Below, in pieces: positions 11,180 to 24,134 of a DNA stretch of 64,000 nucleotides. The translations under genes and the position numbers were made by a program. Every line of letters begins with the position of its first letter. The stretch's first letter is position 1. Source of the DNA: Liolophura sinensis (lineage: Eukaryota; Mollusca; Polyplacophora; Chitonida; Chitonidae); assembly GCF_032854445.1 (NCBI RefSeq), contig NC_088303.1, positions 36,437,265 to 36,501,264 of the forward strand, written 5' to 3'. Under the pieces are notes generated by a model. The model was given only the letters and a program-made list of their open reading frames with translations, had not been told where the DNA came from and searched no databases.

Positions 11180-12146
11180 AGTTCAATACCAGACAATAGC
11201 GGTTCAGTATAAAGTTCAATACCAGACAATAGCGGTTCAGTATAAAGTTCAATACCAGATAAGAGCGGCTCAGTATAAAGTTCAATACCAGACAACAGCG
11301 GTTCAGTATAAAGTTCAATACCAGATAAGAGCGGCTCAGTATATAGTTCAATACCAGATGAGAGCGGCTCAGTATATAGTTCAATACCAGACAACAGCGG
11401 TTCAGTATAAAGTTCAATACCAGATAAGAGCGGTTCAGTATAAAGTTCAAAACCAGATAAGAGCGGCTCAGTATATAGTTCAATACCAGATGAGAGCGGC
11501 TCAGTATATAGTTCAATACCAGACAACAGCGGTTCAGTATAAAGTTCAGTACCAGATAAGAGCGGCTCAGTATAAAGTTCAATACCAGATAAGAGCGGCT
11601 CAGTATAAAGTTCAATACCAGACAAAAGCGGTCCAGTACAAAGCTCAATACCAGATAAGAACGGTTCAGTATAAAGTTCAATAACAGATAATAGCGGCTC
11701 AGTATAAAGTTCAATACCAGACAACAGCGGTCCAGTACAAAGTTCAATACCAGATAAAAGCGGTTCAGTATAAAGTTCAATAACAGACAATAGCGGCTCA
11801 GTATAAAGTTCAATACCAGACAACAGCGGTTCAGTATAAAGTTCAATACCAGATAAGAGCGGTTCAGTATAAAGTTCAGAACCAGTCAACAGCGGTCCAG
11901 TACAAAGTTCAATACCAGATAAGAGCGGTTCAGTATAAAGTTCAATGCCAGATAAGAGGGGTTCGGTATAAAGTTCAATAACAGACAATAGCGGTTCAGT
12001 ATAAAGTTCAATACCAGACAATAGCGGCTCAGTATAAAGTTCAGTACCAGATAAGAGCGGTTCAGTATAAAGTTCAATAACAGACAATAGCGGTTCAGTA
12101 TAAAGTTCAATACCAGACAACAGCGGTTCAGTATAAAGTTCAATAC
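11180..12146. repeat. 33-bp minisatellite, about 29 copies
   Basis: The unit is AGTTCAATACCAGATAAGAG followed by CGGTTCAGTATAA. Variants alternate among a few positions (ATAACAG/ATACCAG, GACAACAG/GATAAGAG, GTCCAGTACAA/GGTTCAGTATAA). Because 33 is a multiple of three and the unit has few stops, long frames appear on both strands. The longest is 426 codons on the - strand (10990-12270), reading repeats of ELYTEPLLSGI. Two other frames (222 codons -, 174 codons +) are also open. This multi-frame openness argues for a non-coding minisatellite. Confidence 0.92.
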
Positions 12147-12149
12147 AAA

Positions 12150-13735
12150 CATATGCGCACGAAGAGATCTTGAAACCCGTTCGTACATTTGTTGTTCTAG
12201 ATTTTATCTTTCTTAGTGATGCAAGATTACCGTACATATCACTTACAAGACGGCCATCAAGATGACTCACGGGGGCAGGTGTACTGCCTGTTAAAACTTA
12301 CATATGGTTTAAAACTACACTGAAGTCAGCAGTGTATAGTAATTGAATTCAGATTCTTCACGATTCTTTGAGAGAAGGGGCGTAGGTCCTACATGAGGCG
12401 TGTGCTGTGCTGGGGGGTTCACTAACAGAGAGTCGCAAATATATTGTCATGTGTAAAATATGTTTTTCGAGCATAAGTCACTTGCTGTGTATAATGTTTT
12501 CAGCTAGCTTCTGGTGTAAAGTACCTTAACAAAATTAAAAAAAAAAAACCAAAAAAAAAACCAGCATGCCACTCTGGAAAAGTTGTCTCCCCTGTTCCTT
12601 TCACCGCTTAAGCTTCAAAACTGTATGGTGTCAGTATTTAGGAAACTTTCACACTGAGTAAACTCCGAAATTGTCAAGTTGGTTTACAAGAGAATACTTC
12701 CCTCAACTACATAGCTCCTTTTCCTTCTTTTAAAACCGGCTTTTCCTCGTTTCCCACAGCTTTCTATTTAATCACGTTACATGGAAGTATAGATCACGTT
12801 GGAACCATGAAACATACAGCATAGGAAACAAAGCTTTTAGGAATTGCTCAAGTGTTATACACGTGCTAGCCTTATCACGCGTGATCTGTCCCGCTGACAA
12901 AAAGAGATGTGAGAGCGACCGTTTATTTTGATTCACAAGAATTGTACAATAGCCACTGAACGAGTCGATATTGATTAAACCTTTTTAATGGTGAGCACAA
13001 AACAGATCCATCGCGCTCTGTCATCAATTATAGCAATCACGTCTCGATTAGACTATTTGACATGTCATTCGAGTGCTTGGTAAAACTAAACACGGACCAG
13101 TACGTTGGATAATTTCACACGGGGTATAAGGGCGGTTATGAATGCCCCTGTATAGGCCAAACAATTGACATGTTTCTGCTCGTTGTTTTTAGGTCTTTTC
13201 TTCTATCTCTTTCTTTTTTGAACTTTTCCCCCCTGCGTTACGTCGTCACATTTACGTGTACTTTATATTGTAACAGCATTCATTCATTATCATTAGATGA
13301 GCACAGGTACGGTCGGCTAGAGGACAAGCGAAATCACATCGGCTTCCCACGGCCCACCTGTGTGAGCGGGCAGAAGCTCACTGCCCACTCTAGGATTGAC
13401 GTTCTCTAAACGATAGCCTGGATAGTCAATGTCAGCGCCCCATGACAATGGCGCTCTTCGATCCAAGCCTGGCAATGAACGGAAGTACTCTGTGCTTACC
13501 TCGGGCGCCGGTTGTTCGGTTTCCTCTAGTCCATGATTGCTCAGGATAGATGTGGATATTCTGGGAAGTTATCTATTTCCTCAATAAACCCCCTAATTCA
13601 TTCAGAGAAGGGCGTGGTACGCTTTGCCCACATCGGCACATCGACGGCTTGGACAAAATGAAACCGTGCATATCATACATGTATTGTTGACCTATTAAAT
13701 GAAGGGCGTCAAAAAGCTGCCAGCACCACTGAGAT
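12150..13735. other. Spacer, no gene seen
   Basis: It contains an A-rich tract at 12530-12562 and otherwise unique-looking DNA. The stretch 12740-13520 has few repeats and balanced composition but no recognisable gene or site. Confidence 0.35.
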
Positions 13736-13754
13736 GGATATAATGATGATCATG

Positions 13755-13828
13755 ATGTATGAAATGACAATAGTGCTGTATATAATGATGATAATGCTGT
13801 ATATAATGATGATAACGTTGTATATTGC
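13755..13828. repeat. 21-bp tandem repeat, about 3 copies
   Basis: ATGCTGTATATAATGATGATA is repeated with small changes. Confidence 0.75.
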
Positions 13829-13859
13829 GATGACTCAGGACTGATAGTAACTTGATAAA

Positions 13860-14328
13860 GAAAGTAATAAATTTACAAGAGGCCGTATTTCACCGGTTTC
13901 GTGTGACCATTTGCCGGCTATCACACTGTCGTCGCTGACTCCGGTTTTACTCTCTGCGCTGTACGTCTTTAATTATACTGTATTCCTGTATAAACTAGGA
14001 TTCTGCTGATGGACTAATCATCCCCGAGGCCTGGTTCCTTTGCATTATTTTAATGTGATTCTATGTTAAATGTGATGACAACACAGCATTTTGAGTAATT
14101 CTAGACCAGTGAAGTCTAATAAATTGCAATTAACATCACTGCGTTTTTTTTTTACATAATTCTGTTTAGCCCATGATGCTATGGGGCGTGTAAATTGCTA
14201 CTTTTTATGCATTTACGCGAACAGTTAGAATAAAACGCTGACTGCGGTAAACTGACAAGAGGCCGCTCTGGTTTTATTCTCTATGCTGTTCGCCTTCAAT
14301 TATATTATACAAGTATTAAAATACTTGT
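13860..14328 (+). repeat. Dispersed repeat R1, copy 2 (most complete)
   Basis: The monomer runs from ACAAGAGGCCGTATTTCACC through TGACCATTTGCCGGCTATC, CTGTATAAACTAGGATT, CTGGTTCCTTTGCATTATTT, CAGTGAAGTCTAATAAATTG, TTCTGTTTAGCCC, GTAAATTGCTAC and GCGGTAAACTGACAAGAGGC. It then starts again with CTCTGGTTTTATTCTCTATG. The direct repetition shows that the element is made of tandem monomers of about 380 bp. An 8-bp-stem hairpin (ACAAGTAT / ATACTTGT, 14309-14328) closes the copy. Confidence 0.75.
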
Positions 14329-14329
14329 T

Positions 14330-15059
14330 AAATTCAAATATATCTTCTAGCTGGTTATCGATCAACATTATATACCCGTATCTATCTCATGACCATAAAC
14401 GAGCAGGGGATAACATATATTGGTTATTATGGTTTACGAAAATAATGTATTTCTCTGGATCAAAAGAGGCTTAAAATGGTAACCGAATTAACTGTGCGCA
14501 CAACGGATGTGTACTGTAAGACGAAAATATACCGAGATCAAAACACTTGGCAATAAACATAAACACACTTCTAGCAAGCCACAAATTCATTCAGAAATAA
14601 AGCTTTGAGAGATGTATACACAGCGCTAAAAGCCCTTTCAAATTCACATCATCAAAGTTTTAGGGTGTTTGGCCAAGATAACAAATGCTATGGTTACCTG
14701 TTGTCTAAGTTATCGGCTGTTGGTTCCCCTCCAAACGACGTAAATAAGAAAAGAGAGTTGCATACCTCGTTATATATTTATATCTGCTTCGCACAAAATC
14801 TGGATAGATTATTACAGTTTGAGTGCATAATTATCGAATATGCAATTAAGTTTTCCATTTTGTTAATACCAGTGAATGAAATAGGAGATATCTTTGATTT
14901 CAGTTATTGCAGTATTGTCAGAAATGGTGCCAAATGTAGTAGCCACTGTTAGCCTATATAAACTGTATGTTTATTGACGATTCGTTAATTTTTGGATTCT
15001 TTAAAACGTAGGTATTTTTTATCTAGTCTAAGCTATTAGTTCTGATGTGTAAAATACAT
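14330..15059. other. AT-rich spacer, no gene seen
   Basis: No repeat or exon-like frame is recognised. A 115-codon frame at 14605-14952 has no identifiable domain and AT-driven codon use. Confidence 0.35.
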
Positions 15060-15070
15060 GTACTATGAAA

Positions 15071-15286
15071 TATTTATTTATTTGATTGGTGTTTTACGCC
15101 GTACTCAAGAACATTTCACTTACACGACGGCGGCCAGCATTATGGTGGGTGGAGACCAGGCACAGCCCGGGGGAAACCCACGACCAGCCGCAGGCTGCTG
15201 CAGACCTTCCCACTTACGGCCGGAGAGAAAGCCAGCATGAGCTGGACTTGAACTCACAGCGACCGCATTGGCCACGGAGGCCCCAC
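15071..15286 (-). mobile_element. SINE-A copy with 11-bp target-site duplication
   Basis: GTACTATGAAA occurs at 15060-15070 and again at 15287-15297, bracketing the element exactly. The body has the usual tail, core and B box (GAGTTCAAGTCC). About 45 bp between the B box and the A-box end are deleted, leaving GTGGCC directly beside CAATGCGG. Confidence 0.92.
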
Positions 15287-15299
15287 GTACTATGAAAGA

Positions 15300-16655
15300 G
15301 ATATATATGTAGCAAATATATGTAATGTGACAAAACAGATGTAAACCCACAGAAAGTTTCGTTATTTTTCCACAATAACGCGCTCACATGTACACAACCA
15401 TGCATGTACAGAGCGTAAGAGCATTTTAAAAAGTTGAGTTTGAAAAACATTACGCGTAACTAGGTCTGCAACTCGGAACGCCACGTTGGTCATGATAATG
15501 TCATATTTTGTTTATATGGAAGATAATGCTTTTTATCATTTCTTACTCGATGTTAAGTCACACGTCACGTCACGAGACAGGCGTGTGTCTCACAGCGCAC
15601 AAATCATGGTGTTAATGACAGAAAATGACGTCATCAAGAATTGTTGTCAGTAAGCAATGGGGTGTTCGGCTGATGCTATCGCGCGAAGTATTCGTGTTCA
15701 GGTCGAGCTTACAGGCTAAGCCTAACCCTTGTACTTGTGCGACCGGCCGAATAACAACGACAAAAAGTCATAATGAAAGAATGAAAACAGCGGGGCAAGT
15801 GAGTAGCCCGGGGGAGGGTCGACGGAGAGCTGTCTCACGGCCCAGCAGCCTCTAACAATCCCTCCCAGGGGAGCTGTTCCACGGTCGCCCGCAGATAGCT
15901 CGTGTCACCCCCACACTCAATAAGATGGTTTGATGAGCTAATTAAGTTATTTGGCGCTCACTAGAGTGAATCTAACAGCAATGCTCGGGTAATTACCGCT
16001 TCAATATGGTCTGAGGCTATTTGTCCGAGTGATACGGACCCGGGGATGGCCCTGTCGCCAGGTTTGATGGGTGCACAGGTCACAGATTGTTACAGGCTTG
16101 CAGCAGTTAGCGCTCACTTCATCACGTGTAACGAAATATGCTTGAAACTAATACATCTGATTTGTAGAAACAATACCATGTTATCACATTTTTGTGCAAA
16201 CATGAAATTCATCTAGGATACATGATTTGAATCCTGACTGAATTTACCCAATCACCTAGAACATTCGTTGCCTTTTTCCAGCATCATTGAAAACTTGATC
16301 GCGTTTCTTTACGTGAACCCGTCCTAGTTTCTTACATTTTCCTCAATGGTTTGTCTTGTGGGTTGCTTAGGAAATTAGTCATGCGATTATGGATGTATAG
16401 ATGATTGATTGTATATAATGAGTGACGCATTTGACTTATCAGTCCTGTAATATATACCAATAATACACACAGAGGGTATACAATGAATGACCCATTAGGG
16501 CCTAATTTTATTAAACGAATGGTGTAATTTTCATTTGTAAAGGATGAAAATTATATCACAGGTCTAATAAATTTGATATAATTGGTCATGAATTGCATAT
16601 CCTATTTATCCCGTAATTTATATTGAACGGATTTAGGTGCTTGATAGGGTAGACA
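15300..16655. other. Unique block; 15600-16130 is a candidate regulatory region
   Basis: The segment 15600-16130 is GC-balanced and repeat-free, and it contains homeodomain-type TAATTA (GAGCTAATTAAG, 15939-15950) and GGTAATTACC (15989-15998). There is no coding signal. The flanks (15300-15600 and 16130-16655) are AT-rich and unremarkable. The regulatory role is an inference. Confidence 0.3.
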
Positions 16656-16659
16656 ACGT

Positions 16660-16769
16660 CTATTTGCAACCATTTCCCCCGGGTTCTGCCCGGTTTCCAC
16701 CCACCAATAATGCTGGCCGCCATCGTATAAGTGAAATATTCTTGAGTACGGCGTAAAACACCAATCAAA

Positions 16770-16800
<31 letters not shown>

Positions 16801-16802
16801 GT
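16660..16802 (+). mobile_element. SINE-A copy, 5'-truncated, + strand
   Basis: It runs from GCAACCATTTCCCCCGGG through GGTTTCCACCCACCAATAAT, TATAAGTGAAATATTCTTGA and CCAATCAAATAAATAAATAA into an (AAAT)n tail. It is one of the two copies in the opposite orientation to the rest. Confidence 0.85.
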
Positions 16803-18990
16803 ATATAAATGAGATGCATACTGATATCGATATTTGTGAAACGGTAGGAACAGAACCACACATTTCGCTAAATATAGTTCTAGAAAACAACAAAGAAATC
16901 TGTGATTTTTGTGAACAGAGAACATAACACGGTTCATTAGTGTGCGATAAGATGACGATCTTTGATTTTTTTTGAAAATACCAGCATTAAATAATTGCTC
17001 ATGTATCGAAACATTTGGCTCCAAAATTGTGGCCTAAATCTAGATCTCTATGACAACTGCCGTCAAGCGATGACTTGCAGGGTGAGAGGAGCGGTGATTT
17101 CAAAAATCATACTGAACGAAATATTTAAATTAATATATGAAAATATTCAAATATTCAAAGTAAGGTTTTATATGTAATATAACAAAGTCCAGAACTTTTT
17201 TATGGACATAATCACTGAATTAATTGCAATGTCTGAATCTGAATTCTGAGCCATTCTTTTTAATGCTTTACAAAGACAAATATACCATAGACAATACCGG
17301 TTTAAATCAGTAATACTAGTAGTATATATAACCATATAGTTACATACATTTATGCATACTTACTTTATTGTGTTTAAATTATATTTGATATCATACAGTT
17401 TACCATATGATAACAAATTTTATTATTATCTTTATTTATAGGCCTACTTATCTCACTGGTGATTTACGTTGTATTTATAAATAATATATATATATATAAC
17501 GGTCATAAGCCACCGGACAACGTTTTCCTGATCTTATGTTTATAGTTGAACGACGAAACCAACATTTATCAGGATAAATACACGGTGATGATTATGTTAC
17601 ATTTTAAGGCCAGAAATAAACCGCACAAATCTGGACAGAATAATTTGTTCATGGTTTTGAAGGATTTTGCAGAGTCGTAACGCCATAGTGGCCCGGTTCA
17701 TGCATCTTACCTTCGAAAGCTTTGGCGGATTCTCATATTTATTATGCCAGTTTACACTTATACGATCTGAAGTTATAACTAAGTCTGTGTCAAGCGTAAG
17801 TCTTCTTCATGCACATATAGTGTCTAGTTTATTTGTGGAAGAAACATAAACGTTTTAATTAGACGTAGATTATATATATATGTGAGCATGAAGCCGAAAT
17901 CCAGTGAAGTGGTACAGCTACACACTCTTATGTGTAGCATACATATTCTGAAGCAGGTCTAAAATATATCTACCCAGAGTGAAACCTACATAATATATAT
18001 ATATATATATTTTAAATGAAAATAAAAACCCTTAAAAGTTTAAATGAAACAGAAAGCACGCGCACAGGCTTTTAGCTTGTATATACACGTAAATACAATT
18101 CACTATCCCAAGTATAATCTGTGTGAATGCACACAGTAACCACAAAATACATGCTCAGAATCTTATTTAGCAGATATTATCACTGGCTTTGTACGCGCTT
18201 AAAATTATTCCTCCAAGTTAATTTCAGATTATCGATTCGTTCACGATTTCTCATATCTGCAGCCTATTTATATGAACATTCAACATATCCAAAAATTTAT
18301 ATACGCTTATATTAATCGGTGCATTTAAGTTTATAAGTATTCAGCTGAAAATCTTGCTGAGTTGCTAATCTATTCCCGATTGAAAAAAATCTCTGACAGA
18401 ATGTATTAGCAAACAATTGGGGATAATTTGCATAAATTTTATTTGTATTACAGAAACCATGCAAAATTGACCAGCGCGCAGAATTATGCGGTATAAAAAT
18501 CCCCAAGATTTCCCCACTCAGTACCAATCTATTTTCCCCGTATTTAATACTATTTAGAAAACAATTACTTTGCTATTTTTAATAATTAAACAACACTGAA
18601 TTCAGGCTGCTTAACTAACCATGACGAAAATGCGTGCGAAGTTAGCATATGTTCGTCTTTAATGCATAGAAATTAAACTGATTCTAATTTGTTACTATCG
18701 TCAGACTGGCGTTTGTACAATGCCTCTAATTTCTTTATCTCTAAATTACGCCACACTGATACAGCAGGGCTTAATCCACCAAATCAACCAGAAAGCATGT
18801 CTAATGTCAGTTTGTTAATTAAAAGTGGTGGTTGGGAATAAAAATTAAATCCGATCTTCTTCCGATAGGTCTGGGGTTTTAGGTCAAGGCCTATGTGGTC
18901 GAGCGCAAATACACCCGAAGACTTCAAATCAAAGGAAAGCTTTCGGATATCATGGGTAATGTTATATTTGTAAGCTGCCATTTTGGTATT
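16803..18990. other. AT-rich spacer, no gene seen
   Basis: Very AT-rich, with short (TA)n tracts near 17486-17498 and 17990-18012. No dispersed element or exon-like frame is recognised. Confidence 0.35.
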
Positions 18991-18999
18991 TATATATGT

Positions 19000-21400
19000 A
19001 AGTACACCGGAGATATGGGAGGTACACAAAAGCCTGTTATCCCTTCCTTGTCTGTCAGTCGTGATAGGATGGTTCCAAGCGGGAGCTCATCAGAGATATA
19101 AAAGCCGTTGTTGGAGAGCGGACGGAACTGTTCAAAAGTTACCCGCCTCGAAAAGGAACTGAAACAGTAACTACAAATTTTTTCTCACTCCACAGGATAA
19201 GTGGCTGTATTCAGATGGATAGCACTTTAGCCACGGCCCTGTCACAGTACGCCTTGACTCATAGCGTCCAAAGACTTGCTGTCTGAATGCATAATGGCGT
19301 TTCCTCCGATCCAGCCGGAAGTAGCTTTCTTTTGCTAAAATTTCAATGAATTAGTTACTGGCGCGTGGCTAACAAGAGAAAGTACACAATTTGAAAGGCA
19401 GAGACATAAATGGAACTCCCATCACGCTAGAAATCAATTCAATTTCGGATTTTTTTTCAGAAAACGCCTGCGATTGGACGGCGATAGTGCCTTTGACTGG
19501 GATCGGCGGAGTATCAATTTACCGTAGATTATGCCATTAGAGTGTGACATTTCTAATTTATGGTTGATCCCCTTCATATCGCTGCCGAGTGTTAGAAGTG
19601 AAGTAATCAATTGTGCGTATATTGTTTAGAAAAACAACATATTTGTTCTCTTGGTATGGAATGAAAGGAAGATTTATTCATTACGGTGAATATTTATGTT
19701 TATTTTTATGACATAGCTATTATCAATAAGATGAAGAATCAACACAGTAAGGCGTGACAGACATAACGTAGTTACCAAGAAGAAAGCACTTTTCAAGTCG
19801 ATACTCGGAAATCTGCAGGGAACAGTGTTTCAACGCTGTTGTCTGAAATAAAACGGTATAAATCGGTGCTGCTTCACCAATCATTTAAGTGGGCTGGTAG
19901 ACGAAGACCTTCCACTATTGATGTCAATCTTAGCAGGTGGAAAATTAATCAGTATGGTGTTTCAGTTGGTAGAAGACATAGGTCGGGTCGAGGTGAAATT
20001 AGGTTGGCGGCAGGGGATTCACAATAGTATGAGAGATGGGAGGGGCCAGCTTTCAGACCGGGAAGGCGGGACGTGGTCATGTTTGAACCAGGAAATTAAA
20101 AAAGATATCGCCGAGAGCTTCCATTACCCATCGTAAACTATGTCAAGAATCGGAAAACGGGATAAGTGGTCCTTTCAAACGGCGACAATTTTACCAGACG
20201 CTGCTAACGCCCAATACGAAAAAGGTTACCAAAGATTAGCATTTTATTCCGAAAAACGCCGCCCGCTTCATTGCTATAGCCCTTTATCGACGATGAATCT
20301 AAACAAAAAATAACGATTGAAGTTTTTCTAGAAATGATTTTCTGCCTCCAGCGTCATCCTCTCTGCTTACCGAAATTCACTTCCGGTGGAAGGTATGTTT
20401 CCATGGTAATTGAGCTCGCGAGTTCTGCATTTCAAAGGTACAATTAAGAGGTAATTACCAGGAGTTGTGGCTACGGCAGCAGACGGCTAAACCAAATTTC
20501 CTCTTCCCCCGTGTTCACTACTTTGACTAGTGCCACGAAGTCATCGATCATGTTTTAGGTTATTGAAGAGTGTGTTTTACAAACGGGGCAGGGACCTGGC
20601 GTAACTCTCCTATAACGGTAGTGCCTATAATTTAATCTGGAAAGGGGGACGTGCCGACCATTTCCGAAAGGATTTCCACACTGAAAATCCGAGAACGTTT
20701 GATCAACTTTAATTCGTCGCTGTTTTCTCTTTGTTCTCCTGGCAGCCAATTTCTGATCGTTTCTGTTTTCTTTCTCTGAGTCCATTTAATACAGTTTCCA
20801 TTTGAAATCTTTTCAATTTCGCCAGCGACTGTCCAATTCTGTGCAAAGCCCGGCATTTCCGGTGAGAAATGGCTTCTCATTTGAGGGTTTATTTCAATCC
20901 TTCTCTATTTATCGCTCTAACAAACGGGCTTTTAAGCCTTGATAAGAGCTAATAGATGTCCACGTCTATATGGTTCGCTTTCGACCTTTCTAATTCAGAT
21001 TGCATTATCAACAAATGAGCTTGTGGTATTCTTAAATCCTCCGAATGGCAGTAATTAACGACTCGTAGTATAATGGCGAGTGAGCACCAATCGACTATTC
21101 GAGACTGCCATAACTCCATAGCCTTAATGAAAACTTCGTCTTTTATCAGCGTCGTGTTTTAAGAAGAGGATAAAGGTTGGCATTCATGATAGCGGATCAG
21201 GTCTAATGATTTGGGGGGGTTAGGCAATAAATGATTGGACCACTGTGAGCGAGCAGAATTGTAAGGGCTTGGCGAAAAAATTTATTGCGGTAAATGTGGG
21301 ACAAAGGGGAAAACATGGAAGTAAATACCAATGTTTTCGGTGGCCAAAAATGGAACTAAATACTAACTACTTATGATCTTGTTTATGAACCTGCACTATT
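19000..21400. other. Long low-repeat block, candidate regulatory DNA
   Basis: About 2.4 kb with balanced composition and no SINE, minisatellite or microsatellite. Frames on both strands are short and carry no domain. Such blocks beside developmental transcription factors often hold conserved non-coding elements, but this needs a cross-species alignment that I could not make. Confidence 0.28.
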
Positions 21401-21404
21401 GCTT

Positions 21405-21668
21405 TATTTATTTATATGTTTATTTATTTTTTTATTTGATTGCAGTTTTTGCCTTACTCAAGAATCTTCCCCTGTTTTATATTTATTTATTTGATTGATG
21501 TGTTACACACGAATATTTCACTTATACAACGGCGGCCACCACTACGGTGGGAGAAAAAAAAACAGACAGAGCCCCAAGGGAAGCCCACGGCCATTCGCAG
21601 GTTGCTTCCAGACCTTCTTAGGTACAGCTGAACTTGAACTCACAGCTACTGCATTGGTGAGAGATTAT
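21405..21668 (-). mobile_element. Diverged SINE-A copy and tail fragment
   Basis: A tail-like piece (TTTATTTGATTGCAGTTTTT, CTTACTCAAGAATC) at 21430-21470 is followed by a second tail and core starting at 21480 (TTTATTTATTTGATTGATGT, CACTTATACAACGGCGGCC). The B box (GAGTTCAAGTTCA) is still visible on the - strand. This is either two nested copies or one rearranged copy. Confidence 0.75.
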
Positions 21669-21735
21669 TCCCGATCCATTCCCGATCCATCATAATAATA
21701 GTTTAATCTTTCCACAACAGGAGATAAATATAATT

Positions 21736-21998
21736 TTTTTTTTTGATTGGTATTTTACGCCGTACTCAAGAATATTTCACTTATACGACGGCGGCCAGCA
21801 TTATGGTGGGTGGAAACCGGGCACAGCCCGGGGGAAACCCACGGCCATCCGCAGGTAGCTGACAGACCTTCCCACATACGGCCGGAGAGAAAGCCAGCAT
21901 GAGCTGGACTTGAACTCACAGCGACCGGCATTGGTGAGAGACTCCTGGGTCATTACGCTGGGCTAGCGCGCTAACCAATTGAGCCACGGAGGCACCTA
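21736..21998 (-). mobile_element. SINE-A, full-length reference copy
   Basis: It is bracketed by AAATATAATT at 21726-21735 and 21999-22008. On the - strand the head reads CCGTGGCTCAATTGGTTAGC (A box) with B box GAGTTCAAGTCC. The core follows (CCGGCCGTATGTGGGAAGG, CCCGGGCTGTGCCCGG) and then the tail GAGTACGGCGTAAAATACC. It is a tRNA-derived SINE copied by a LINE; assignment to a named family (for example a Meta-type core) would need a database search. Confidence 0.92.
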
Positions 21999-22009
21999 AA
22001 ATATAATTA

Positions 22010-23645
22010 ACATATCCACTGGTGATTAGAACAGTGAGTCAGCTTTATAAAAAAGTTCAATAAAGCGGTGCTGTTGTGTTGAAATTTTAACGTGAAGAAT
22101 TCATCCTTTTGGAAGGGTTTCTAATTAGCTCTTATTTTTAATCTGGGATCTTTATTAACATATTTTACGAGGCTTAGTTAGACAACATACCTGAAATTAA
22201 GAAAATGTAGGATAAATTTTTACAAGTTTCTTCCTCGGCAGAAATATATACAGGGAACAGAAATACTTTATAACATATAAGAGGGTTAAGTTGAAATGGC
22301 GTCAGTGTATGTATATGTTATTATATAGTGACGCAGAATCGTATTTAATTATTGGCCTTAACTTTGTTCTGTCGCAGGTTTGTTTTGTTAAACCCAATTA
22401 TTATAACGACCCATTTAACTCCCCTCTTCGTCCACCCCGCCCATTACTGCCCATGCAGACTTTATTGTCTTGGGTGAGGGGTGGGGAGCGGAACAGCACG
22501 GCTACAGAATATATAAATGATTTGAAGGGCTAATAGAAGGGACGTCCAAATCTGTTATAGTACTGGCGAGATTGCGTGCAGCGACTGTGTTTTCTAATAC
22601 TTCGCGATTACTTAAATAAATGATGAAAGGCCGGGTTTTGCTTTCAATTTCACTTCATTGACTTTAATGCACTGGTCATGACAACATAATCATCTATAAT
22701 CACTGCAGACGGATGACGTGTGACGGCTTTTGCTAAGCAAATTACGGGGTGTTTAGGGACCGTGTTGGCAGGGGGAAACAAGCACATCCGTGACTTCTGA
22801 GCTCTTTATAGCCAGAGAAGGAAGCATTTCAGGCTAGCTGTCAGATTGGAGAAAGGTGAAAGAGACGGAAGGCTAAAGGAAACTAGAAGAGATAGTTCAA
22901 GAGTGGTTTCCGCACGGAACCTCGGAGCCTTCGGGCTTCTGTCCTGTTCACCGGTAGTTTAGTGCGGCTACCGATAGAGGACTTCCGAGAGAGGACCGTG
23001 AGGAAAAGGTCACTTACGAACCGACTTCCGACTGGTTACCTGTGTTACCCAAGCTGGCTGTGGAGGCATGCTAACTTCTTACCACAGGCAATGCCCACAT
23101 CCCTCATAAAAACTGAGCAAGCTATTTCATCCCTTAATATTCTCGAAACATAAATGCCCTCCCCCCAAAAAAGTCTATAACGGATAGATGGTAGTTTAAA
23201 AGGTCACTGTGTTATCCTTATTTTGTCAGATTGTTTTCTTTTTTTCTGTAAAAGCCTTCAGGCTACGACTGAGTTCAGAGAATATAGGGGTGTTTATGTG
23301 TGGCTCCTTAGGCCCTCAAGTCTGTCCCTGTGACATGTATAAGAGGTCACATACCCGAATAAATATCGAAGAAAACAAGTTATAAAAACAAGATCAGCGT
23401 TATGCCGTTAATTAGAGATGCAGCCTAACTAAAATGTACATTTCTAACAATTTTGCTGGCGCATATACATGAAAACTTTACGTTCTCATTTCGTCTGCTG
23501 GCTCATTTCATATATTGACAGAATAACGTCTGCAAACCTAGTACTATATACTGTTTTGGCCACTCCAATTGGTTGCATGCCTTTGCTGCAATTTTTCTTC
23601 CAATTTTTCATATATGTAGGTCTAGTATATTTTAAGAAAATTGTC
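22010..23645. other. Spacer, no gene seen
   Basis: Mostly unique-looking DNA. The part 22680-23100 is repeat-free and more balanced in composition. No exon-like frame or known element was recognised. Confidence 0.35.
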
Positions 23646-23650
23646 TGTGG

Positions 23651-24132
23651 GAAAATAGCGCTTCCCGAGTGGTGGGTGAAAATAGTGTGTCCCGAGTGGT
23701 GGGTGAAAATAGTGCTGCCCGAGTGGTGGGTGAAAATAGTGCTTCTAGAGGGGTGGGTGAAAATACTGCTTTCCGAGATGTGGATGAAAATACTGCTTCC
23801 CGAGTGGTGGGTGAAAATAGTGCTGCCCGAGTGGTGGGTGAAAATAGTGCTTCTAGAGTGGTGGGTGAAAATAGTGCTTTCCGAGTTGTGGATGAAAATA
23901 CTGCTTCCCGAGTGGTGGGTGAAAATAGTGCTTTCTGCGTTGTTGGTGAAAATAGTGCTTCCCGAGTGGTGGGTGAAAATAGTGCTTCCTGAGTCGTGGG
24001 TTTAAATAGTGCTTCCCGAGGTGAGTGAAAATAGTGCTTTCCGCGTTGTGGATGAAAATAGTGCTTCCCCAGGTGAGTGAAAATAGTGTTTCCCGAATGG
24101 TGGGTGAAAATAGCTTCCCAAGTTGTGGGTGA
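23651..24132. repeat. 27-bp minisatellite, about 17 copies
   Basis: The unit GTGCTTCCCGAGTGGTGGGT followed by GAAAATA repeats with point changes; the last units are shortened (deletions near 24015 and 24070). A + strand frame of 178 codons (23469-24005) reads a hydrophobic leader and then the 9-residue repeat VLPEWWVKI. A second frame (GENSASRVV) is also open, so coding is not supported. Confidence 0.92.
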
Positions 24133-24134
24133 CG

